Assembly: GCA_000310025.1 (NCBI GenBank)
Contig: FN649730.1
Location: forward strand, 1,500,371-1,517,871
Direction of reading: 5' to 3'
Origin: Ectocarpus siliculosus
Lineage: Eukaryota; Sar; Phaeophyceae; Ectocarpales; Ectocarpaceae
DNA: 17,501 nucleotides
Shown: positions 7,133 through 14,494 of the stretch, in pieces
Layout of the letters: each line of letters starts with the position of its first letter
Numbering within the stretch: position 1 is the stretch's first letter
Made by a program: the position numbers and the translations under genes
The notes under the pieces: model-generated
Told to the model about the DNA's origin: nothing
Databases searched by the model: none
Seen by the model: the letters and a program-made list of their open reading frames with translations, nothing else

Positions 7133-8266
7133 GTGGCGTCTTTACGCTGGTGCCAACTCTTCCGAGTGGCAAGAAGTTCAAGCACGTCACCGTATGCGGA
7201 TAACGCGCAACACGCAGAACTAGCAAGATCTCGCAGACGAAGACGTGCTGGAATCTTAACGGAACGTCGACGTCGCAATGCAAACAATAACACACCACAC
7301 GACTCAGACCCTGAACTCGATATGATACGTCAACATTTTAGCCAAATGAGGAATCGTGCACCAAGGTTACCGGCACCGAGTCTAGACAGCCATCGCGGTG
7401 ATGCTAATAACCAAATACGCCTTCGAGTGCAAGACACTGACTCGCAATCGGCTTGCCTTTCGAGCTAAAACACACGGGTTTGGATGATCCACAAAATATC
7501 ACATGTTCTCACTGCAATGCTCAACTTTCGAAAAACGAAAAAAGATTAAATCGTTGTAGCAAAGACAAGTCTTTCAATCCTCTCAAATCTATCCCTCACC
7601 ATCTTATGGCGCTGTTTGAAACTTCTAAATTCAATTCTGCTCAAAGAAGGTACAACGGGCTTTTCGGATTTACTGCATTAGGCGCAGGTGGTACTAAAAA
7701 AAAGACATGGACTGAACCGCCAGCCCCTTCAACGCTCACCTTGCATGGACGTGCTTCCCACCGCACATTCGACCTCCAACAACATTCATTATGGGAACTA
7801 TTCCGTGTCGAAGAACTCGAGGTTTTACATGTACGATTCTGAATTCACACAGAACATTTCATCCCTTAAATTAGACGCAAACGTTTCGACAACTGCATGT
7901 GCACAACAATATTCCGTGGGCACAACAATACCGATCTTCTGTACATAGCCTTATTAATCAACCTAACGCCCACCACGCTGAATCCGCGGACCCTGCGTAC
8001 ATTGAGTTCGCTGGCGTAAGCCGAACAAACGACGGACCCGTTGAAGGTTAAAAAGTTTCAGCACAGGAAATTGCAGTTTTAGCCTTCACACCAGGTCAGG
8101 AAAACAGCGGATCACGTGCTGTGTAGTAACTTATCCACGTGACAGTCCGGACGACAAGCCTAGGTTCCTGCCCCTGTGGAGTGCAGTGTACGAAACGCTT
8201 CAGTTTCCGATGGTAAAGCTCCACGGCTACGTTCTTACCGGCGCAAGAAAAGAGAGGCGACCGTAG
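7133..8266 (+). pseudogene. Decayed Helitron Rep/helicase N-terminal region (Helitron_like_N)
   Basis: Intact Helitron proteins are rolling-circle replicases with a 5'-3' helicase. Here only the N-terminal part survives, broken over several frames. An Arg-rich start (ARSRRRRRAG...ERRRRNAN, frame 2, ~7227-7290) matches the basic repeats that often open such proteins. Frame 1 then gives ITCSHCNAQLS and RRYNGLFGFTALGAGG, matching the CxHCxA and R-YN-xF-xFTxLGA blocks of the Helitron_like_N domain. TLHGRASHRTFDLQQ passes near 7780 into frame 2 (HYGNYSVSKNSRFYMYDSEF). Next is frame 3 from 7884 (FRQLHVHN...AYIEFAGVSRTNDGP) with a TAA at 8049 and TAG TAA at 8124-8129. Frame 2 from 8123 gives PRFLPLWSAVYETLQFPM, the conserved block ahead of the Rep motifs, and stops at 8264-8266. 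The Rep HUH motif and helicase were not found. It is a pseudogene, and Helitron ends could not be located. Confidence 0.72.
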
Positions 8267-8627
8267 CTTACGTCTCTTTTTCGTTCGCACCGGGCGAAGC
8301 TAGACAAAAATTCACGTACACGCGACTCTTTTGGCTTCATGTTACACCGGGAGCGGCACATTTCTCGAATACAACACGAACATCTTCACACCGTTCATTT
8401 GGTCACCCTGCGGCTTCATGCCCTTGGTATGCAGTGCACCTTCCCTTTAAGCCTACTACTGAGGACGAGGGCGCCTCTGCGCCCGAAGTCCGGAGCCCTT
8501 GTATATATAACATGATACTTCATAAGTGCTGCAATAACTATCCATGGACGAACCCAGCGGTTCCGTTGTTGTTACCTTCACAATTAATTACAAAGCCGTC
8601 GTTCTATAATATTACTCATGTACGATA
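8267..8627. other. No recognisable feature downstream of the Helitron remnant
   Basis: A 150-residue frame (8176-8628) overlaps the Helitron remnant in another phase and has no motif. This may be more of the decayed element, but I cannot align it with confidence. Confidence 0.35.
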
Positions 8628-8690
8628 GTCTGACACTTGACGCGGTCGATTCCCGCCGTGGTCACAGGCTAACTTACCCAAAAACTTACC
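8628..8690 (-). repeat. Fragment of the S repeat family
   Basis: The block CACTTGACGCGGTCGATTCC...GTGGTCACAGG...AACTTACCC is the inverted counterpart of 9405-9470, with about three-quarters of positions matching by eye. The inner part also resembles a tRNA box B (GGTCGATTCC). It lies directly before the (TTG)n run of the next copy. Confidence 0.55.
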
Positions 8691-8691
8691 A

Positions 8692-8870
8692 TTGTTGTTG
8701 TTGTTTTATCTTCAAATTAAACTCGTGTCAGTAGCTAATCCCAAAATCTAGCAAAAACGCGGTCCGTGGTCGGTCCGTCGTCACAAAAAAGCTAGAGCCA
8801 TCAGAAGATCTAAAGAACACGCAAACTAATATAGCAAGAAAGGGTACACAAGCCCGAAGACCATCCAAAA
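8692..8870 (-). repeat. S repeat family copy 1, (AAC)n-tailed in minus-strand sense
   Basis: On the + strand, (TTG)n at 8692-8706 is followed by TCTTCAAATTAAACTCGTGTCAG, CCCAAAATCTAGC and a block near 8797-8856. These match 9906-10075 in the same order at roughly 80% identity by eye. In the opposite reading the element ends in (AAC)n, as retroposons with simple-sequence tails do. The stretch 8877-8960 additionally resembles the inverse of 9340-9390, so the full copy may extend to about 8960. Confidence 0.6.
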
Positions 8871-8974
8871 ATAAAATGGGGTCCGCAAGTCAACGACAGA
8901 TAGATTGGTCTAGGACCCTCCGCTCGCTTCAATACGCTATACGAGGTAGTATCCATAGACTGGACAATAATAAA

Positions 8975-9174
8975 GTAAAAATAAGCAAAAGAGTATTAGA
9001 GGCGACCTCACGCACACCCGAAAAAACCGTCAGTCTTCGACCGGCACTTCTCACTACGCCCATCCATGCGCATGCACTTTTTTGTGGCGAGGGACTCCAT
9101 GCTTTCAAGAGTGCCGCCAATCATCTCGTTGATTTTTTTTCTGTCGTTTACTACGTGTAGTACGCACGATCACA
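8975..9174 (-). repeat. Large inverted repeat K, left arm, inner part
   Basis: The reverse complement matches 10709-10918 closely (about 80-85% by eye), including a run with CTCGCCACAAAAAAGTGCAT and GGATGGGCGTAGTGAGAAGT. Together with 9573-9747 it forms the left arm of an inverted repeat that was interrupted by the S element at 9176-9572. A short frame is conserved in both arms (SLRPxLLTTPIHA-ALFCGE), but no longer ORF survives. Confidence 0.8.
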
Positions 9175-9175
9175 C

Positions 9176-9524
9176 TTTTCTCTCTTTTTCTGTTCCAGAT
9201 GGTCTTGTCTCTGCTTGCTTGCGTTGTTAAGTACCGAGATTGAACCAATGGGGTGTACCTCTTTCTCTCCGACCCGTGATAGGGACTCCTAGTCTCAGTT
9301 GATACTTCGCATTGCGCGCTGAGGGAGTGGAGGACTCCAGAATATCTGTCGCTAATTTCTATTGACTTGCGGACCCCTCGGGGCCAGTTTACTTGAGTGT
9401 ACCTTTTTAGGGTAAAAGTTAACCTACCTGTGACCACGGGAATCGATCGCGTCGAGTGTTGGTATCAGTACGGACATACGAAGGTACTGGGTAGAGAGAG
9501 ATCGGAACGGTTTTTAATGTGAAG

Positions 9525-9556
<32 letters not shown>

Positions 9557-9572
9557 AACAACAACAACAACA
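9176..9572 (+). mobile_element. S repeat family copy 2, ~400-bp retroposon-like insertion with (AAC)n tail
   Basis: This element interrupts the left arm of inverted repeat K. The right arm is uninterrupted at the equivalent point (10706/10709), so it marks the empty site. It begins with a pyrimidine-rich stretch (TTTTCTCTCTTTTTC), contains CTGTGACCACGGG near 9430 and ends with AATGTGAAGAC plus (AAC)n at 9525-9573. The tail and the conserved GTGACCACGG and GTGAAGAC blocks recur in the other copies. No ORF is present, so it behaves as a SINE or a truncated LINE end. A target duplication of only a few bases (ACAC) is possible but unclear. Confidence 0.65.
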
Positions 9573-9573
9573 C
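9525..9573. repeat. (AAC)n microsatellite, ~16 units
   Basis: Sixteen or so ACA/AAC units with one AAT interruption near 9555 form the 3' tail of the S element. Confidence 0.9.
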
Positions 9574-9747
9574 GAATGAAAAGGAGATCACTCCAGAACG
9601 CGCTCCGCATGCTGGGAAAGAATCCGGTACTAAAATAATCCGGACCCCAGAAGATGCGCTTTTCACAGTAGGTTTCCTCTCCGAAACGAAAGAACCAGAC
9701 GGGAGAGAGGGAAAAAAGAAAAAAACAGAGGCGTTCCCCGTCATGGA
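9573..9747 (-). repeat. Large inverted repeat K, left arm, outer part
   Basis: The reverse complement matches 10531-10706 over its whole length, with a few small indels. Shared blocks include TCCATGACGGGGAACGC, CCCTCTCTCCCGTC, TCTTTCGTT-CGGAGAGGAAA, ACTGTGAAAAG, TTTCCCAGC and CTCCTTTTCATTCG. Confidence 0.8.
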
Positions 9748-9906
9748 CAGTTCATATGAGTCGTATTGTGGTAGTGGCAGGAGCCTGTCTCTGCGATCAG
9801 TTCAGAAGGCCACCAGTCCCCGGGGCTCTTCTGTTGCACCCACCCATGGACGCAGGAGTAGTAGCGCATGTCCTGTAGTAGACCACTACTGCTGAACGAA
9901 TTGGAT

Positions 9907-10108
9907 TGTTGTTGATGTTGTTGTTGTCATCGTCTTCACATTCAACTCGTGTCAGTTGCTACAGAAATCCCAAAATCTAGCGAAGACACGGCCCGTGGTC
10001 ACAAAAATGCTAGTAGATCCATCAGAAGATCCAAAGAACACGCAAACTAGCAAGAAAAGGTACACAAGCCCGACGAGGTACACCTAAATCCCTGCAGCAC
10101 GTTTACCA
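9907..10108 (-). mobile_element. S repeat family copy 3, ~200-bp insertion with empty site elsewhere in the array
   Basis: A (GTT)n-rich start (9906-9927) is followed by TCTTCACATTCAACTCGTGTCAG, CCCAAAATCTAGC, CGTGGTCACA and a block shared with copy 1. The flanks (CACTACTGCTGAA...ATTGGA and CCACGAATCATACCGACAG) lie almost contiguous at 11558-11600, where no insert is present. The sense strand is minus, since the (AAC)n tail reads out at 9907. Confidence 0.65.
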
Positions 10109-10530
10109 CGAATCATACCGACAGACAGGTGGGTGGTGGTTGGGCGCGAACCCTAACAACAGTCAGTCATCCTCTCAGTTTATTGCAAACAAGAACGAAG
10201 GGCGATAACAAAAGAGAGACCGCCAGCGACAGGAAACAAATAAGTAGATGAGCGCAGAGTGGAGAAACAAGTGAAGCACCAGTGAATAAACAAGTGAAGA
10301 CACAAGGCGTCCTTGCCTCTCGGACCCATCGGAAGCTTTCCGTGCACCGCAGCAAACAGCAGGGGCAGCACCCACTACCTCACATGCAGTAGTCGGGTAC
10401 ACGGAGTGACTGGTACAAGTTTAATCTCTTTCTCGGCAAGAACAAGAACGCCCGGGCGAACATGAACTTCTGACCTGATCGTGAAGAGACAGGTTCATGC
10501 CACCACAACATTAAGACGCTTGTGATATGT

Positions 10531-10918
10531 CCATGACGGGGAACGCGTACTACGCCTCTATGTTTTTCCCTCTCTCCCGTCCGGCTCTTTCGTTCCGGAG
10601 AGGAAACCAAGTGTGAAAAGTGCGTCTACTGGGGTCCGCATTCATTTATTCCCGGATCCTTTCCCAGCGTGCGGAGAACGCGTTCTGGTGGTCTCCTTTT
10701 CATTCGGGTGTGATTGTGCGTACTACAGTACACTTGCAAACGAAAAAAACATATCAACGAGATGATTAGCGGGATTCTTGAAAGAAACCATGGAGTCGCT
10801 CGCCACAAAAAAGTGCATACGCATGGATGGGCGTAGTGAGAAGTACCGGTCGAAGACTGACGGGTTTTTCGGGTGCACTTGAGGTCGACTCCAAAATTAT
10901 ATGATTCTTTTGCTTTAG
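10531..10918 (+). repeat. Large inverted repeat K, right arm (uninterrupted)
   Basis: This single continuous stretch corresponds to both parts of the left arm read in reverse (9747-9573, then 9174-8975). The spacer between the arms is about 780 bases and contains S copy 3 and the start of array unit 1. The arms could be terminal repeats of a defunct DNA transposon or two inverted copies of one element. Confidence 0.8.
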
Positions 10919-10962
10919 AAACGACTTCATCAATGATGGGTAATGAGAGGTTTCAATTCCAC

Positions 10963-11146
10963 TACAGTCGGCGGTCCTCATTAACGGTACTCTAAAGAGC
11001 GGAATGCCCTCTAAAGCGGCGCCGAAATTGTTTGGCACAAATGCATTTCTCAGTACAAATCCCTCATAGGAATAGCGACACTGCCCTCTATCGCGGCACC
11101 AAAACCTCTTGTCACTACCTACCGCTAATGAGGACCACCGACTGTA
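10963..11146. mobile_element. MITE with 26-bp TIRs and TA ends (Tc1/mariner- or pogo-like)
   Basis: The left end TACAGTCGGCGGTCCTCATT (10963-) and the reverse complement of the right end (11120-11146) match over 26 of 28 bases or so (two mismatches). Both termini carry TA, which fits the TA target duplication of Tc1/mariner-type elements. The element is 184 bp and has no ORF, so it would need a transposase in trans. Inside, a ~36-bp direct repeat (11004-11039 and 11081-11115, TGCCCTCTA..GCGGC.CC..AA) sits within the ends, as transposase-binding repeats might. The superfamily is inferred from TIR start CAG and TA only. Confidence 0.72.
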
Positions 11147-11480
11147 TTTAACTAAATGGAGTAGGAGGGTGTTCCTTGTTCTTCTGCGTCACATGCATGG
11201 CATGTACCTGTAGTAGGGGACATTATATATCACAACCCCTTTCATCAAGAATCACAGCTAATAATGATAGTCCACGACGACGAGGAGGATGGATGTCACA
11301 CGATACGTTTGTCTTCGGAAAGCTATCGGTTCCAACGTCGCCCGGTCACGCTTCCTGTGGAGTAATCGAGGTTTGAAATTAACAAGTGTTGAGGGGGTGT
11401 GATATCTTACATATGTCATCTACCCTGTGACAGCTTTGTCGTGCTCGGTGAGCGAGCGTGTCGCGTTGTGCGCCTTCGAC

Positions 11481-11542
11481 ATTATTAACCGCTAAATAAC
11501 TGGAGAGCTTCAGACAGGCAACGCGACGATACCGTCGAATTG
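11481..11542 (-). repeat. Inverted repeat pair T, left arm
   Basis: The reverse complement matches 12668-12729 at about 52 of 63 positions by eye, including TATCGTCGCGTTGC and TGTCTGAAGCT. The arms enclose about 1.1 kb that includes array unit 2's first block and both E repeats. Confidence 0.65.
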
Positions 11543-12117
11543 CTATCACAAAAGACACTACTGCTGAAAATATTGGAGACCACGAATCATACCGACAGTT
11601 GGGCGGGGGACCCTAATAAGAAACAGTCAGACTCAGCCAGTTTACATCCTCACAGTTACGTGCGAGCAAGAACGAGGGGCGATAAAAAGAGAGATCGCCA
11701 GCGACAGGAAACAAAGAAGTAGAGAAGAGCAGAGCTAAGAAGCAAGTGAAGAAACAAGGCCCCGCTGCCGCTCTGACCCACCGGAAGCTTTCCATGTACC
11801 GCAGCACACAGCAGGGGCAGCACCCACTACCTCACATGTAGCCGGGTACACGGACTGGTACGTAGTAGAAGTTTGGTCTCTTTCTCCGGCAAGAACAACA
11901 ACGCCCGGGCGAACTTGAACTTGTAGTCACAAGAAATAGCGTCATGATGACGTACTTCATTCTGCATGCCGTGGGAGATGCTCATCGTTACGCGAGGAAG
12001 GCGTTAACTCCTCGCATAGAATATGCTGCCGTAGACCCTATTTCTTAAACTCAACCACAGGTAAACCCGATACATCGTAGCATCATATCCAGCTTGAGAA
12101 TCGAAAAATAAACTGTT

Positions 12118-12345
12118 TTCTTGGTGGCGAAGCGGACCCTCTTTATTGTGACTCTCCAACTGCTGTTCGTGGATGACGACATGGCGACACAGACAGACAA
12201 TATCTAGGGTTTGACGTCGGTCTTATCCGCCGCAGGAGGTGGAAGCTACACTCAAAGTCGGGGAGGGGTCGTGATTTGCACTTTCCTACGGAACCGTACT
12301 TGAGGCGACATGAGAGTTGCACTGCCGTAGCCGAGGTTATTAGTC
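12118..12345. repeat. E repeat copy 1
   Basis: Shared blocks in order are TGGCG...GCGGACCCTCTTT, CCAACTG(C/T)TGTT, GG(A/C)GG..GAAGC, GGGGAGGGGTC(G/A)TG(A/G)TTTGC and CCTAC(C)GAACC. They recur at 12366-12535, 14215-14375 and 15785-15965, and copies 1 and 2 lie in tandem about 245 bases apart. The role is unknown. Confidence 0.6.
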
Positions 12346-12365
12346 CGCAGGGAAACACAAGAAAC

Positions 12366-12535
12366 AGAATGTTTGGCGGACCGGACCCTCTTTTTTTCAA
12401 CTGGCCAACTGTTGTTTGGATGGTGAGACAGTTTCGGGTCTTCTTGTCCGTCACAGGGGGCGGAAGCCGATGCTATAACGCGGGGAGGGGTCATGGTTTG
12501 CGATCACCTACCGAACCATAATCGCTCGGGGCACC
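12366..12535. repeat. E repeat copy 2
   Basis: This is a tandem neighbour of copy 1 with the same ordered blocks (CGGACCCTCTTT, CAACTG, GGCGGAAGC, GGGGAGGGGTCATGGTTTGC). In the later units only one E copy is present. Confidence 0.6.
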
Positions 12536-12667
12536 ACGTCGTGGACATGACGAGAAGGACATCCCCCCAACGAAAACTGCTGAAATTCATGGATGGGTGA
12601 CCCCAAAACAATGAAACGGTCGCGGTTCGCGTTGAACGATGAAGCTTCAGAATTAGATTGTGTATGG

Positions 12668-12729
12668 CAACTCGACGAGTATCGTCGCGTTGCGTGTCTG
12701 AAGCTTTCGATTTTTTAGCGGATAACAAT
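12668..12729 (+). repeat. Inverted repeat pair T, right arm
   Basis: This is the counterpart of 11481-11542. It lies immediately before the tRNA-like segment. Confidence 0.65.
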
Positions 12730-12736
12730 CACGGTC

Positions 12737-12808
12737 GCCCCGGTGGTCTAGTTGGTTACCTCGACACCTTCTGGAGGTCAGGTAAGGGGTTCGAATCCCG
12801 GCGTAAGC
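12737..12808 (+). other. tRNA-like sequence with intact A and B boxes (tRNA pseudogene or SINE head)
   Basis: Box A TGGTCTAGTTGG (12744-12755) fits the TRGYNNARNNGG consensus. Box B GGTTCGAATCC (12788-12798) fits GGTTCGANTCC exactly. The 32-base gap and a TTTT terminator at 12813-12816 fit a Pol III tRNA gene. The cloverleaf does not close, however: the T stem pairs at three of five positions, the anticodon stem (around CTTCTGG, possible TCT anticodon) at three of five, and the acceptor GCCCCGG has no partner. It is most likely a decayed tRNA or tRNA-derived SINE rather than a working tRNA. Confidence 0.5.
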
Positions 12809-12839
12809 GAACTTTTCTTGCAAAGTGAGTTTTTCTCTC

Positions 12840-13062
12840 GCTTCCGCTCCTGGCCTAGTGGATAGCGCTACAGTTCGTGTGTACACAAAGGGAAGAGAGT
12901 GCTGAACTCTTCTCGCATTAATAATCGAAGGCAAAGTACCGCAGGAGGGGAGGGTAGAGAGGGGCTCTTCTGCGTGACCACGGGTTGGAGTAAACGGCAC
13001 TTACTTCTAGTGCTGTGAGCGCTGATTTGAAGTGAAGACAAAATAAATAAATAAATAAATAA
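12840..13062 (+). mobile_element. SINE-like repeat with tRNA-like box A and (AAAT)n tail
   Basis: It starts with a tRNA D-arm-like stretch (TGGCCTAGTGGATAGCGC, from 12851). It contains GTGACCACGGG near 12975 and ends in TTGAAGTGAAGAC followed by (AAAT)n at about 13040-13062. The GTGACCACGG and GTGAAGAC blocks are shared with the S family, although here the tail is AAAT rather than AAC. No convincing box B was found at tRNA spacing; GGGTTGGAGT after GTGACCAC could be a degenerate one separated by an insert. Confidence 0.5.
13040..13062. repeat. (AAAT)n microsatellite
   Basis: This is a five- to six-unit AAAT run forming the tail of the SINE-like repeat. Confidence 0.85.
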
Positions 13063-13115
13063 GTAACCAAGGTAGACACCAAGAAGACGCCCGACGAGCA
13101 CACAGGGGAACCGGG

Positions 13116-14494
13116 GGACCCCAAAAAACAAAGCATGAAAAATATAAGAAAGAAATAAGCGAGAACAAAAGACCCAGGCGCGACAGGCTTCAGGGAGGAG
13201 GCAAAAGATAGCATAGAAAATCCACGGTCGCCGCTCGATCTGGACCGCTGGAAACCCTCACATAGCACTGCATATATGCAGCAAACGTTAGGTAGAGCCC
13301 GAAGTCCATTGCTTGGCATAACGCCCATCGCTTCTCATGCAGCAGCCGGATGCACGGGTAGCCTATTACACAGCAAGAAGCAAAACGACTGCGGTTGGTT
13401 GACGTTCGATATTGTTCGGACCCCACCGGCGAAAGGCGAGAGAGAGAGAGAGAGAGGTAGACTAGAAGAGAGCGTCGAGAAGACAAGGCATTATCTCTCG
13501 AGAAGAGACTCACTCTCGTCCCTCTGGCTCACCGCAGGCTGTCAGACATAATGTCACATTGTGTATCGAACGGTGATATCCGATGTCGGCTCAGCAACAA
13601 CAAACAAACACAACAAACAAATACAGTCGCCGTGTGCGAACTGTGGACTATCTTGTTGTAGGAAGTGAGACCAACAGAGAACATGACTACATAGCACCAC
13701 GGACGAACTATTACCTCAATACGCTTGTCGTCCGCGATAGATGCGCACCGCTGCACAAACGTGCAAGACTGCTGGTTATCATACCTCACTACTTAGTAAA
13801 TAAGACTGTGCTGCCATCGACAATACCTTATCGCTCAAATTAAGACTACGCAGCAGACTCAAGGTAAGGCAGCAACACGCTTATACCGATACATACCACC
13901 CATCCATGCATTGCAGCAAAACAAAAAAAAAACGAAGGCGGACCGTCTGTTGTTGTTTGTCTCTTCAACTGTGCTGCCGTTACTCTTCATAGATAACGAC
14001 ACTGAACTGGAAAGAGGTAGGAGACGTGCATCGCCTACGCGAGCAACGCGTGCAGCCCAAAACAAAAGAGACGATAACCTTGTACGACCTTTGCAGCACA
14101 TTCCGAGAGTATGTACTGCAGCAACCGCATGTTGTGTACTTACGGCAATGTATGTGTACAATGGTCACGCAGGAAGAAAATCACAAACAAACGCAAAAAA
14201 AAAAAGGTTGTGGCGCGCAGCACGCAGGACCCTCTTTGGCTGTTCAACCGGCCATTCCCAGGGCGAAACAGACAAGGTACAGTGAAGGCCGACTCTTGCC
14301 GGCCATAGGAGGAGGCGGAAGCTGCTCAAACTCGGGGACGGGTCATGATTTGCGATTGATTCCCCACCGGATATCGAACGATGAGACAGTTTCAATTAGC
14401 TTCAGAAAAGCTTCAGAATTAATTGCGAAACTTGCAGGGCCCAAGTCACAGAGATGGCAAGTAAGAAAACTAAAACTGAAGTAATGTGACCGGC
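13116..14494. repeat. Long-period array unit 3
   Basis: It starts at the junction motif GGACCCCAAAAAACAAAGCATGAAAA. It then has CCAGGCGCGACAGGCTTCAG (anchor 13180), CACATAGCACTGC, CATGCAGCAGCCGGATGCAC, GGACCCCACCGGCGAAAGGCGAG, a (GA)n run, CACTCTCGTCCCT, and a D segment (about 13580-14000 with CCGCGATAGATGCGCACCGCTGCAC). It ends with an E copy (14215-14375) plus about 110 further bases. The order is the same as in units 4 and 5. No ORF is conserved between the units, so I regard it as non-coding. Confidence 0.75.
13438..13456. repeat. (GA)n microsatellite
   Basis: About nine GA units lie inside array unit 3. The equivalent positions in units 4 and 5 carry shorter GA runs, so the run expanded locally. 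Confidence 0.8.

Larger units (their letters stand above)
10109..11574. repeat. Long-period array unit 1
   Basis: The first ~360 bases (10109-10470) match 11580-11930. Shared blocks include CCACGAATCATACCGACAG, CGCCAGCGACAGGAAACAAA (anchor 10226), GGAAGCTTTCC, GGGGCAGCACCCACTACCTC and GAACGCCCGGGCGAAC. The rest of this unit is occupied by arm R of inverted repeat K (10531-10918), a MITE (10963-11146), and about 330 bases (11147-11480) in which I see nothing. No coding frame is credible. Confidence 0.65.
11575..13115. repeat. Long-period array unit 2
   Basis: It begins with the block shared with unit 1 (anchor 11701, GGAAGCTTTCC at 11785) and continues with two short E repeats (12118-12345, 12366-12535). 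A GACCCCAAAACAATGAAA near 12599 resembles the junction motif of later units. It then has one arm of inverted repeat T and a tRNA-like/SINE-like insertion (12737-13062). No credible coding frame is seen. Confidence 0.55.

Noticed and set aside
9419-9744. Minus-strand frames encoding poly-Val or poly-Leu
   Set aside because: These are translations of the (AAC)n microsatellite, not proteins.
12737-12808. Functional tRNA gene
   Set aside because: Pol III boxes match, but the acceptor, T and anticodon stems do not pair properly, so I annotate it as tRNA-like only.
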